A stretch of DNA of 64,000 nt from Rhizobium oryziradicis (GTDB lineage Bacteria; Pseudomonadota; Alphaproteobacteria; Rhizobiales; Rhizobiaceae). Of the stretch, positions 24,962-32,753 are shown piece by piece; position 1 is the first letter of the stretch, and each line of letters begins with the position of its first letter. The notes beneath the pieces were generated by a model, which searched no databases, was not told the origin of the DNA, and saw only the letters and a program-made list of their open reading frames with translations. The stretch is from contig NZ_MKIM01000028.1 in the NCBI RefSeq assembly GCF_001939045.1, positions 771,132 to 835,131 of the forward strand. Reading direction: 5' to 3'. A program made the translations under genes and the position numbers.

Positions 24962-26443
24962 GTGCCGCCATCTCTGACCCGCTTTGCAGACGAAACCCGG
25001 ATTGCACTTGATAACCTGACCGACCGGGCCTCCAACCTGCTTTATCCCACCATACGCTTAGGTGTTACGGGCCTTTCGCGGGCAGGAAAAACCGTTTTCA
25101 TCTCATCGCTGGTCCATAATCTGCTCAACGGCGGACGCTTGCCGCTGTTTGAACCGCTGCAATCAGGTCGCGTGGCCCGCGTTAGCCTAGAGCCGCAGCC
25201 AGATGATGCGGTGCCGCGCTTTCAATATGAAGATCACATCAGCGCGCTGGTGCGTGACCGTATCTGGCCGGATTCAACCCGCGCCATCTCGGAATTGCGG
25301 CTGGTGATTGACTATAAAAGCGCCAGCGGCTGGAACCGCATGTTTTCATCCGGCAAGCTTGCCATCGATATCGTCGATTACCCCGGCGAATGGCTGCTGG
25401 ATTTGCCGCTGCTCAATCAGGATTATGCCACGTTTAGCGCCAGTACGGTGGCGCTGGCCAACACCGGCGTTCGGCAAGAGTTGGCAGCACAGTGGATGCA
25501 ATTGGCGCTGGGTGTTGATCCAGACGCACCCGCCGATGAAACGACTGCCAGAGCGCTTGCATCGGCTTTTGCCGATTACCTGAAAGCCTGCAAAGCAGAT
25601 GAACGCTCTCTCTCCACGCTCCCGCCCGGTCGTTTCCTGATGCCCGGTGATCTTGATGGATCACCCGCCCTCACCTTTTCGCCCCTGCCGTTCCAGGCTG
25701 ATAATAAAGTGGTTCGTGGATCATTGCGCGCCATGATGGAGCGGCGCTTTGAGGCCTATAAGTCTGTGGTGGTCAAACCGTTTTTCCGTGAGCATTTTGC
25801 ACGGCTGGATCGCCAGATTGTCCTGGTCGATGCGTTGCAGGCCATCAATCGCGGCCCCGAGGCGGTGCAAGATCTGGAAAGGGCACTGGCCGATGTGCTG
25901 GCTTGTTTTCGCCCCGGCAATTCGAGCTGGCTGGCAAGTTTGGTCGGTCGCCGCATCGACAAGGTGCTGGTGGCCGCCACCAAAGCCGACCACCTGCACC
26001 ACGAAAGCCACGAGCAATTGCAGGCCATCACCCGGCGTCTGGTTGACAGAGCGATCACCTCGATTGGCATGGCGGGTGCCGGTATTGAGGTGCTGGCCCT
26101 GGCATCGGTGCGAGCAACCCGCGAAGCAACGGTAAAGCAAGACGGCCATCTGCTGCCCGTGGTGGTGGGAACGCCGATGGCAGGCGAAACCATCGGATCC
26201 CAGAGGTTTGATGGCCTGCGCAAAACGGCGGTCTTTCCCGGAGATTTGCCCCACAATATCGAGCCGCTGTTTCGCACAACACCGCTTGCAGCCGAGGTGC
26301 GTGATGGCGCTCTGCCCGACCTCAATATCATTCGCTTTCGTCCGCCGGAACTCGATGAAACCGGCGGCGGTATCAAGCTGTCCATTCCGCATATCCGGCT
26401 GGATCGCGCCTTGCAATTTCTGCTGGGAGATCGTCTCGCATGA
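24962..26443 (+). CDS. ycjX: YcjX family GTPase-like protein
   Basis: 493 residues, GTG start. P-loop GLSRAGKT at 37-44; DIVDYPGEWLLDLPLL near 138 resembles a G3 region; ATKADHLH near 340 resembles the NKxD nucleotide-specificity loop. This is the YcjX/DUF463 family, P-loop proteins of stress-linked operons in proteobacteria whose cellular task is not settled. GAGGAT precedes the start. It overlaps ycjF by 4 bases (ATGA), the usual pairing. Confidence 0.92.
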   Translation: MPPSLTRFADETRIALDNLTDRASNLLYPTIRLGVTGLSRAGKTVFISSLVHNLLNGGRLPLFEPLQSGRVARVSLEPQPDDAVPRFQYEDHISALVRDRIWPDSTRAISELRLVIDYKSASGWNRMFSSGKLAIDIVDYPGEWLLDLPLLNQDYATFSASTVALANTGVRQELAAQWMQLALGVDPDAPADETTARALASAFADYLKACKADERSLSTLPPGRFLMPGDLDGSPALTFSPLPFQADNKVVRGSLRAMMERRFEAYKSVVVKPFFREHFARLDRQIVLVDALQAINRGPEAVQDLERALADVLACFRPGNSSWLASLVGRRIDKVLVAATKADHLHHESHEQLQAITRRLVDRAITSIGMAGAGIEVLALASVRATREATVKQDGHLLPVVVGTPMAGETIGSQRFDGLRKTAVFPGDLPHNIEPLFRTTPLAAEVRDGALPDLNIIRFRPPELDETGGGIKLSIPHIRLDRALQFLLGDRLA

Positions 26444-27540
26444 GCAAGCCACCACATGATGAGCGGCCCACGCCCCGCCGCCCCGCTGTATTTACGCTCG
26501 ATGATGATGCACCGACAGCCACTGCGAAAGATGCGCAGACAAACCGCCCCGCCGAGGCCACCAAACGCCCACCCCGGACGTTTGCGCCAGACATTTCGAT
26601 TACGCCGGATGCTGAAGACCCTTTTTTGCGTGAAATGACCGATGATGAGATTGTGCCGATTGCCACACCGCGCAAGCCCGGATTTTCCTTTGGCAAGCTG
26701 GCAATGGCGGCCTTTGGCACATTGCTGTCCCTAGCGGTGGGCATCTGGATTGATGATCTGATCCACAATCTTTTCACCCGTGCCGATTGGCTGGGCTACA
26801 CAGCCTTAACCCTGCTTTCGCTTGGTCTTTTTGCGCTCTTCGTGGTGATTGCGCGGGAAGTGGCCGGGATATACCGGTTGAATGCCGTGCAGGCGATCAA
26901 GGAGCGCGGCGCAGCACTTGCCCTGCAAGGCACCGCCAGTGAAGCGCGGCAGCTCGTCAAGGAAGTGGCGGCCCTCACCCGCCATCGCCCGGAAACGGCG
27001 CGTGGCCGATCCGTGCTGGATGCAGCCGAGGGTGATATTATCGATGCACCGCATCTGATTGCTCTGGCTGAGCGCGAATTGCTGGGACCATTGGATGCCA
27101 AGGCCCGCAACATGATCGTGCAATCATCCAAGCGCGTCTCTGTTGTCACCGCCATCAGCCCGCGTGCGCTGATGGATCTGGCCTATGTGCTGTTTGAAGT
27201 CGTGCGCCTCGTGCGTGGCATGGCCGAACTTTACGGCGGCCGCCCCGGCTCTTTTGGCATGATGCGACTGCTGCGTGATGTTTTCGCCCACCTTGCCGTG
27301 ACCGGCTCAATTGCCATTGGCGATGGATTGGCACAGCAGGTTCTTGGTCATGGCTTGGCATCTCGGCTGTCGGCACGACTCGGCGAAGGTGTCATCAACG
27401 GGCTGATGACAGCAAGAATCGGCATCGCGGCCATGGATCTTTGCCGCCCGTTGACCTTCAAAGCGTTAAAGCGACCGGGGGTAAGCGATTTCGTTGGCGA
27501 CCTGCGCCCTTCCATGGGAAAAGACGATAAGCCTCTGTAA
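26440..27540 (+). CDS. ycjF: YcjF family (DUF697/TIGR01620) membrane protein
   Basis: 366 residues. N-terminal 80 residues are polar, Pro-rich and probably disordered. Two membrane helices follow (LAMAAFGTLLSLAVGIWI near 87-105 and LTLLSLGLFALFVVIAREV near 120-140), then a helical DUF697 domain with a further hydrophobic stretch near 270-320. Partner of YcjX; both genes are translationally coupled. The pair is conserved but its function is unknown; a role at the inner membrane under stress is inferred. Confidence 0.9.
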   Translation: MSKPPHDERPTPRRPAVFTLDDDAPTATAKDAQTNRPAEATKRPPRTFAPDISITPDAEDPFLREMTDDEIVPIATPRKPGFSFGKLAMAAFGTLLSLAVGIWIDDLIHNLFTRADWLGYTALTLLSLGLFALFVVIAREVAGIYRLNAVQAIKERGAALALQGTASEARQLVKEVAALTRHRPETARGRSVLDAAEGDIIDAPHLIALAERELLGPLDAKARNMIVQSSKRVSVVTAISPRALMDLAYVLFEVVRLVRGMAELYGGRPGSFGMMRLLRDVFAHLAVTGSIAIGDGLAQQVLGHGLASRLSARLGEGVINGLMTARIGIAAMDLCRPLTFKALKRPGVSDFVGDLRPSMGKDDKPL

Positions 27541-27689
27541 TACCATATTTTTCATCGTGCTTTCCATAGAGAGAATATGAGCTTTGGTTAAGACGGATTG
27601 GGGTTCTCAGTGAAAAAGAAAGGAAATGTTAACCATCTTTGCGCTATAGATAGCCCATGAGTTTAGCTGTTCGCGCCAAGGAAAAGCCG

Positions 27690-28238
27690 ATGTCGCACCG
27701 TTTTTTTTCGATCCTCGGAAGCCTGTCCGCTGCTTGCGTGATTGCTTTGCCGCTTTCTTCCGCAACTGCCGCCCAAAAAGATCGTGAGTTTTTTGAATCC
27801 GCATCTGGCGTTTGGAGCGGTCCCGGTGAAATCGTCGCTGGCAAATATAAGGGTACAAAATTTAGCTGCAACCTCACAGGCGAGCCTGTTGATGGTGGCG
27901 ATACCGGCATCAAGCTTGGTGGCACTTGCCGCGTTGGCGTGTTCTCGCAGCCCATGAACGCGGTTATCTCCATGAAAGGCGGCACTTACACCGGCCAATT
28001 CCTCGATGGTGCCAGCGGTAAGGGTCTCGATATTATTTCAGGCGAAGTGACTGGCAACAAAGCCGTTATGGGCATCAATCGCGCCAAATTGAATGGTGCC
28101 ATGGTTGCCAGCATGCAAGACAACAAGGCGATCAATGTCACCATCTCGGTGAAGGTTGAAGAGCGCATGATCCCCGTGATCGGGCTTCGCCTCAACCGTC
28201 AGGTTGATCAAGTCGCGGTTGGCTCCATCAAGAAATAA
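27690..28238 (+). CDS. conserved exported protein of unknown function
   Basis: 182 residues. Signal peptide MSHRFFSILGSLSAACVIAL...ATAA with predicted cleavage near residue 27. The mature part has many beta-prone segments and Gly residues (GVWSGPGEIVAGKYKGTKFSC, GGTYTGQFLDGASGKGLD) and two cysteines that could pair in the periplasm. No known domain recognised. The ATG at 27690 follows AAGGA; a start 11 codons earlier lacks one. A TTAACCAT (CtrA half-site-like) lies at 27629-27636. Ends in a strong shared terminator. Confidence 0.75.
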   Translation: MSHRFFSILGSLSAACVIALPLSSATAAQKDREFFESASGVWSGPGEIVAGKYKGTKFSCNLTGEPVDGGDTGIKLGGTCRVGVFSQPMNAVISMKGGTYTGQFLDGASGKGLDIISGEVTGNKAVMGINRAKLNGAMVASMQDNKAINVTISVKVEERMIPVIGLRLNRQVDQVAVGSIKK

Positions 28239-28258
28239 ACAGACGATCCAGACTTTTA

Positions 28259-28297
28259 AAAATCCCGCCGGTCAGAGATGAACGGCGGGATTTTTTA
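28259..28297. terminator. bidirectional terminator (exported protein gene / folK)
   Basis: AAATCCCGCCG, loop of 12 bases, CGGCGGGATTTTTT. A-tract on the left and T-tract on the right, placed between convergent genes. Confidence 0.85.
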
Positions 28298-28843
28298 TGT
28301 ATCAGCTTTTTTCCACCAGTCAGCCTTGGCATTGACTTGGGTAATATCCGTTGTCTCTACGCCCTCCAGCCATTGCGCCACTGATTTTCCCGACACAATC
28401 CACTCTGCCGCAATATCTGCCAATGGCTGCAGCACAAATGCCCTCTCCAACATGCGCGGATGCGGAACAGACAGGTGCGGCTCTGCCACCACCTGATCAT
28501 CGTAGAGCAAAATATCAATATCCAGTGTGCGCGGCCCCCAGCGCTCCTTGCGAACCCGCTTCATCGAGCGCTCCAGACCCAGACAGGCATCCAGCAATTG
28601 CGCCGGCGGCAATGTGGTTTTCACCAAAGCGCAGCAATTGAAAAAGTCGGCCTGATCCAGCTTGCCCCAGGGCGGCGTGCGATAGAGGCCGGAAACAGCA
28701 AAAACTGCGCAATCACCGCGCTCATTCAGCGCCTTTAGCGCAAGCGCCATCGTCAAGGCCGGATCACCAATATTGCCGCCCAACCCAAGTGCTGCCGTCG
28801 CAGCGCAACACTCATTTATGGTGGTCAACGGAAACCTCAACAT
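28295..28843 (-). CDS. folK: 2-amino-4-hydroxy-6-hydroxymethyldihydropteridine diphosphokinase
   Basis: HPPK, 182 residues from the ATG. Core motifs: LGLGGNIGDP near the N terminus, SGLYRTPPWG, and the family signature ERWGPRTLDIDILLYDD, with the metal-binding Asp pair; PHPRMLERAFVL follows. It makes the pyrophosphorylated pterin used by FolP. Start uncertain: the ATG at 28843 lies within folB; a TTG at 28828 has the better ribosome-binding site (GAGG, 6 bases). Either way the gene overlaps folB, so the two are coupled. Confidence 0.9.
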   Translation of the reverse strand: MLRFPLTTINECCAATAALGLGGNIGDPALTMALALKALNERGDCAVFAVSGLYRTPPWGKLDQADFFNCCALVKTTLPPAQLLDACLGLERSMKRVRKERWGPRTLDIDILLYDDQVVAEPHLSVPHPRMLERAFVLQPLADIAAEWIVSGKSVAQWLEGVETTDITQVNAKADWWKKADT

Positions 28844-29180
28844 AATCCAGCATGCCGGTAATCGGCGCACTGGGTTTGCGCACCGTGATCTTGGCGCGCA
28901 CAATGGGCTCAAACCGCGCGCAGAGTGACTTGGCAATGTCCAGCGCCAAAGCCTCAATCAAATAGCGGCGCTTGCCCGTGACAATTTCTTCGATCACGTT
29001 GAAGGCCACGCCGTAATCCACGGTACCAGATAGTTCGTCGGTTTCCAGCGCTTCAGAAAACAACACTTCCAATTCAGCATCGACAAAAAAACGCTGACCA
29101 AGAAACTCTTCCTGTTCATGAAAACCGTGGCGGGCAAAAAATCCGCAATTCTTCAAGGTGATTTTATAAACATCCGCCAT
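28812..29180 (-). CDS. folB: dihydroneopterin aldolase
   Basis: 122 residues of the FolB fold. FFARHGFHEQEEFLGQRFFVD holds the conserved substrate-contact segment near residue 14-34; VDYGVAF near 54 and YLIEALALDIA with catalytic-region Glu follow; IRKP-like TVRKPSAPI near 100 contains the conserved Lys. Converts dihydroneopterin to 6-hydroxymethyl-dihydropterin. Start preceded by AAGGAT. folP lies 215 bases upstream on the same strand. Confidence 0.93.
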   Translation of the reverse strand: MADVYKITLKNCGFFARHGFHEQEEFLGQRFFVDAELEVLFSEALETDELSGTVDYGVAFNVIEEIVTGKRRYLIEALALDIAKSLCARFEPIVRAKITVRKPSAPITGMLDYVEVSVDHHK

Positions 29181-29395
29181 TGAGCCATCCTTCCGCAGCG
29201 CCGCGCATCAACGCACAATCCACCGCCCTCGTTTAGGCTGTATCAAGTTCAGATTAAACCGGACAAAGCCTCATTTTTTCATTTTCACTTGGTTTTTCCA
29301 AAAAAGCCGGTGATCGCAGACCGCTGATACGGTTTCACTCATATTTTGGCGCATGCGCACTGTCGTTTCATCGAGGACAATGAGTGCGACATGCT

Positions 29396-30304
29396 CTAAA
29401 TCCGGGCTTGCGCTGCCAACATCGCATCGGCAACCGCCAAAGCATCCCGATTGACCTTCACATTATGCACGCGAAACACGCTTGCGCCCTTCATGCGCAG
29501 CAACACAGAGGTGGCAGCCGTTGCATAATCGCGCTCAGCGGCATCACGCCCGCTCAATGTGCCCAAAAACCGCTTGCGCGACGTGCCCACCAGCAGCGGA
29601 AACCCAAGACCATGCAACTCTTCAAAACGCGCCATCAGATCCATGTTCGTCTCAACCGTTTCCTTGGCAAAGCCAAAGCCCGGATCAAGCGTGATCGTTG
29701 CGGGCAACACCTGAGCAGCCGCGGCAATGGCCAGCGAATTTTGGAAGAAGAGATTTTGATCAGCAATCGGGTCGGCAAGAACCTCGCGACCTCGCCCCGT
29801 ATGCATCATGCAAATACCAGCACGAACATTGGCTGCAACCGCAGCAATCTCCGGCTCTCGTTGCAAACCATAGACATCATTGATGATGTGCGCGCCCGCC
29901 GTGAGCGCCAATCTGGCTGTCTCTGCCCGGTAGGTATCGATTGAAATCAAAGCATCCGTCTGTTTGGCAAGAGCCTCGATGACGGGCAACACCCGATCCT
30001 GCTCTTGCGCTGCCGATACTGGCTCGGCCCCCGGACGGGTGGATTCTCCGCCAATATCGAGAATATCGGCCCCCTCTTCCAGGCAGCGCAACCCAAAGCT
30101 GACGGCATCTTCGACTGCCACATGATCACCGCCGTCTGAGAAGGAATCTGGCGTAACATTGACAATTGCCATCAGCCGCGCCTTCCCGCCAAGCGTGAGC
30201 GTGCGTCCATGGGCCAACAGCCAATCCCGGTCTGCAATCTTCACAATCTCTTCCTTACCCAAAGCCGTCACCGCACCGAATAAAGCAAACCGCGCAATGG
30301 ACAT
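29396..30304 (-). CDS. folP: dihydropteroate synthase
   Basis: 302 residues. The TIM-barrel signature segments are present: MAIVNVTPDSFSDGG (first pterin site loop), ADILDIGGESTRPGA, DTYRAETA, INDVYGLQ, LDPGFGFAK and SRKRFLG near the C-terminal end (sulfonamide-pocket loop). An extra N-terminal 40 residues precede the barrel. FolP joins p-aminobenzoate to the pterin and is the sulfonamide target. Same strand as folB-folK. Divergent from the DUF922 gene. Confidence 0.95.
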   Translation of the reverse strand: MSIARFALFGAVTALGKEEIVKIADRDWLLAHGRTLTLGGKARLMAIVNVTPDSFSDGGDHVAVEDAVSFGLRCLEEGADILDIGGESTRPGAEPVSAAQEQDRVLPVIEALAKQTDALISIDTYRAETARLALTAGAHIINDVYGLQREPEIAAVAANVRAGICMMHTGRGREVLADPIADQNLFFQNSLAIAAAAQVLPATITLDPGFGFAKETVETNMDLMARFEELHGLGFPLLVGTSRKRFLGTLSGRDAAERDYATAATSVLLRMKGASVFRVHNVKVNRDALAVADAMLAAQARI

Positions 30305-30386
30305 AAAGTTTTACCAAATCCAGGCGCGTTCTTGTTTGACCTGCTGCGCTCTATGCACCAAAGTAGATGGAGTTTCAATGTGATGG

Positions 30387-31025
30387 ATGCGATCTATGAT
30401 AAAAGCAAGCGGTGTCTCAACCTCTCTCACGCTTGCCCTTTTAACGCTCGTCACGACACCTGCTTTTGTTGCACAACAGGCCAACGCCCAAACAATCGTA
30501 CATAAATCCATCCGCTACTTCTCCATTGGCGGCAAGACCGCAGCTGAGCTTGATCGGCAATTGGAGACCAAAGGACCGCACACCCAAACCACCGGCAGCC
30601 GCCATCCCGGAGCCACCAAAATCAAATTTGGCGGCACAATGGACTACGTTCAACAAGGCGGCCGCTGCAAAATCGGTGACATAAAGGTCAAAGTTGCCAT
30701 CACCCTTATCCTGCCAAAGTGGACAAACCGGCACAGGACCAATTCGGAACTTGCCCTGATATGGGACACTTTATCCTCCGATATCAAGCGGCACGAAGAG
30801 CGCCACGCGGAGATCGCAACGCAGCATGCAAGAGATCTCGACCGACGGCTCAAGGCGCTGCCGTCTGCCACAAACTGTCAGGTGTTGGCGCAAAAAGTCT
30901 CGGCGTTAACCGATCAGGTAACAGACGAGCACGACGCTGATCAATTGCGGTTTGACCGGATAGAGGCCATCAATTTCAACGCCCGAATTTTGCGCTTGCT
31001 TCATAACCGCATGCCAAAGCATTAA
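30387..31025 (+). CDS. DUF922 exported protein, putative zinc protease
   Basis: 212 residues. Signal peptide (LTLALLTLVTTPAFVAQQANAQ). The DUF922 domain carries IKRHEERHAEIA near residue 135, a HExxH zinc-binding motif, so a secreted metallopeptidase is plausible; activity is inferred. Two cysteines (GGRCKIG and ATNCQVL) may form a disulfide. An internal ATG three codons later (30396) could be the true start; no strong Shine-Dalgarno supports either. Divergent from folP, 82 bases apart. Confidence 0.8.
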   Translation: MRSMIKASGVSTSLTLALLTLVTTPAFVAQQANAQTIVHKSIRYFSIGGKTAAELDRQLETKGPHTQTTGSRHPGATKIKFGGTMDYVQQGGRCKIGDIKVKVAITLILPKWTNRHRTNSELALIWDTLSSDIKRHEERHAEIATQHARDLDRRLKALPSATNCQVLAQKVSALTDQVTDEHDADQLRFDRIEAINFNARILRLLHNRMPKH

Positions 31026-31211
31026 ACAGCCATCCGCAAAAGCCTTTCTGACGACAGGAAGAGCGGGCCCGCGCCACAACATCAGCATTTCACAAAATGC
31101 TCTGGTCCAAAGCGACGGGTGTCAAGCTTCCAATGGTGGGAAATGACCCATTATTTCTTGCAGTATGACGTTAAGCAAATCTAATATATAAAGTTATTCA
31201 TGAAATTGCAT

Positions 31212-31316
31212 AGAGCATCGGCCGAAAAATAGGATCCGGTTTTCGGATCAAGCCGATGCGTAAACATAAACTGAGAGCATCGCGTCCGATTTTTGATCCG
31301 GTGCTCCAGCGTGTTC
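31212..31316. repeat. intergenic repeat family 1, copy A
   Basis: First hairpin: GCATCGG outer arm, CGAAAA/TTTTCG inner arms, CCGATGC closing; second hairpin GAGCATC.../GGTGCTC. Joined by TAAACATAAACTGA. Same plan as copies at 43247, 53293 and 57785. Confidence 0.7.
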
Positions 31317-31319
31317 AGC

Positions 31320-31450
31320 ATTCAGTTCAGTCTGTGTTGAGTTCCATCTGTTTCCCCGGTGCGTGCAAGGCTTGCAAGAATCCCTCCCATTGCACACCAC
31401 AATCGCACCAAATTGGCCTCGCTCCTCTGATGAGGAGCGAGGCATTTTTT
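31320..31450 (+). ncRNA. candidate trans-acting small RNA
   Basis: Evidence is structural only. A 12-bp intrinsic terminator (31416-31443, loop TGAT, then T6) has no gene reading into it: the DUF922 stop is 390 bases upstream and a repeat lies between. Just before it, GGT-GC-GTGCAA pairs with TTGCAC-ACC (31358-31398), exposing a loop with CCCTCCC, able to pair with Shine-Dalgarno sequences as in several rhizobial small RNAs. The 5' end is not defined; no good promoter was recognised. Confidence 0.5.
31416..31450 (+). terminator. strong intrinsic terminator
   Basis: GCCTCGCTCCTC, loop TGAT, GAGGAGCGAGGC, A, then six T. The T-tract is on the + strand, so it does not serve the ferredoxin gene that ends leftward 7 bases away. 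Confidence 0.9.
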
Positions 31451-31456
31451 AGCGCG

Positions 31457-31777
31457 TTAAGCTTGGCGCTCCGGCACATGCACAACCAGACCGTCTAACG
31501 CCGGAGCCACTTTGATTTGACAGGATAGCCGAGAATTGGGCCGCACATCGGCTGCAAAATCCAACATATCCTCTTCCATTGGCGCAGGGCCGCCAACCTT
31601 TTCCACCCACGTTTCATCAACATAGACATGACAGGTGGCACAGGCGCACGCACCGCCACATTCCGCATCAATACCCGGAACCGAGTTGCGCACTGCATTT
31701 TCCATGACCGTCGAACCATCAGCGGCATCGAAATCGTAACGGGTGCCGTCAAAGGCAATAATGGTCAGTTTTGTCAT
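31457..31777 (-). CDS. 2Fe-2S ferredoxin, adrenodoxin type
   Basis: 106 residues. Cluster ligands follow the C-x5-C-x2-C...C pattern: AECGGACACATCHVY near residue 40-52 and RLSCQI near 88. A plant-type fold with acidic residues around PMEEDMLDF suggests interaction with a reductase. In this order it donates electrons to P450s or to Fe-S/heme biosynthesis; the partner is unknown. Start MTKLTII chosen; the 12-residue extension upstream is not conserved in character. Confidence 0.92.
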   Translation of the reverse strand: MTKLTIIAFDGTRYDFDAADGSTVMENAVRNSVPGIDAECGGACACATCHVYVDETWVEKVGGPAPMEEDMLDFAADVRPNSRLSCQIKVAPALDGLVVHVPERQA

Positions 31778-31920
31778 TTTTGCTGTCCGCAGGTTAGATT
31801 CATTCAAACACATCCGTCTTCCAACAAATCCACAAATCAGTCAACCGACAGCCAAATGCAAAAACCCGCGCCATCCATGGCGCACGAAGCTGCAAGCATA
31901 CGTTAAAGTTGCAAGCCTGA

Positions 31921-32289
31921 TCAGACGCGGCAAATCTTGAGGATAAAATGCTCGGTTTCAACCACCGCCAATGTCACAGCCGCAATACGCGCTGCATCCC
32001 CGCCGTGCTCTTCTATCGCGCCTGCAGCGCTGACCACGTGAAATGCACCAATGGCACTGGCTGCACCCTTGAGGCGATGGGCAATCGCCTTTTGATCGGC
32101 ATCACTTTCCGTCAAAGCCTGCAAGCATTTGCGTGCCTGCTTGGCAAACAATTGCAGCACCTCGATCTCAAGCTCTTTGTCGCCCATGGTTTGTGACGCA
32201 AGATGGGGCAAATCGATAGGACTTGCCTTGCACGGACCATAGCCGTTTTCAACTTCTGGTGCCTCGAAGGCAATGTTTATGGCCACCAT
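31921..32289 (-). CDS. orphan histidine phosphotransfer (Hpt) protein
   Basis: 122 residues. Helical Hpt domain with phospho-accepting H71 in AHRLKGAASAIGAF, followed by an AAGAIEEHG helix. No kinase or receiver domain is fused and no two-component gene is adjacent, so it is a free intermediate of a phosphorelay. It is not obviously ChpT, which has a dimeric HisKA-like layout. The ATG at 32289 follows AAGGAT; longer starts are unlikely. Divergent from the giant GPR-like gene. Confidence 0.82.
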   Translation of the reverse strand: MVAINIAFEAPEVENGYGPCKASPIDLPHLASQTMGDKELEIEVLQLFAKQARKCLQALTESDADQKAIAHRLKGAASAIGAFHVVSAAGAIEEHGGDAARIAAVTLAVVETEHFILKICRV

Positions 32290-32753
32290 GATCCGCACGA
32301 TCCTTATTGTTCTACTTTGCTCATTCAAGCATTGCGGTCAATCGTGGGATTACGGTTAAATTTTGGCTGGGCCAGGCGAAAAAATGCTCATATGGTTAAT
32401 TTTCTCCAATTGCCATATAAATCTGCATTTTTGCCCGCTTTCTTGCTTTAAATTGTGTTAATAAGCCAACTATCCCCTTAGGATAAGGCTTGGCGTTAAT
32501 TGTATCATAATAGGGAATGTGTCACTACGGAACGGTTAGAAGGGCAGAACGCGCCCAAGCTTTGCGACTGCGCCTCTGTGATGCTATGGATATCCGTTGC
32601 ATGACACGCGTATAAGAAGAGTGATGCGTGATCTGCTAAAATTCAAGCCAAGTGGCAATGGCTGAATGATCATGGTGTTAGCCGCGTTTGCCGGGCCTCA
32701 AAAGCGATCCGGTCAGGCAAAGCGGCCTGAGTAGGCGTAAACGAGGCGTACCT
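32290..32753. promoter_or_regulatory. hpt/GPR divergent control region with CtrA-like motifs
   Basis: 464 AT-rich bases with no gene. ATGGTTAA at 32392-32399 (complement TTAACCAT, a CtrA half-site) and TTTA-N7-TTAA at 32447-32461 (one mismatch from TTAA-N7-TTAA) are the notable motifs. TTGCGA and TATGGA, 17 bases apart near 32562, are a weak promoter candidate. Confidence 0.4.

Larger units (their letters stand above)
31026..31456. other. intergenic with repeat and candidate small RNA
   Basis: 431 bases after the DUF922 gene with no protein gene. It contains family 1 repeat copy A (31212-31316), the candidate small RNA and its strong terminator. Confidence 0.6.
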
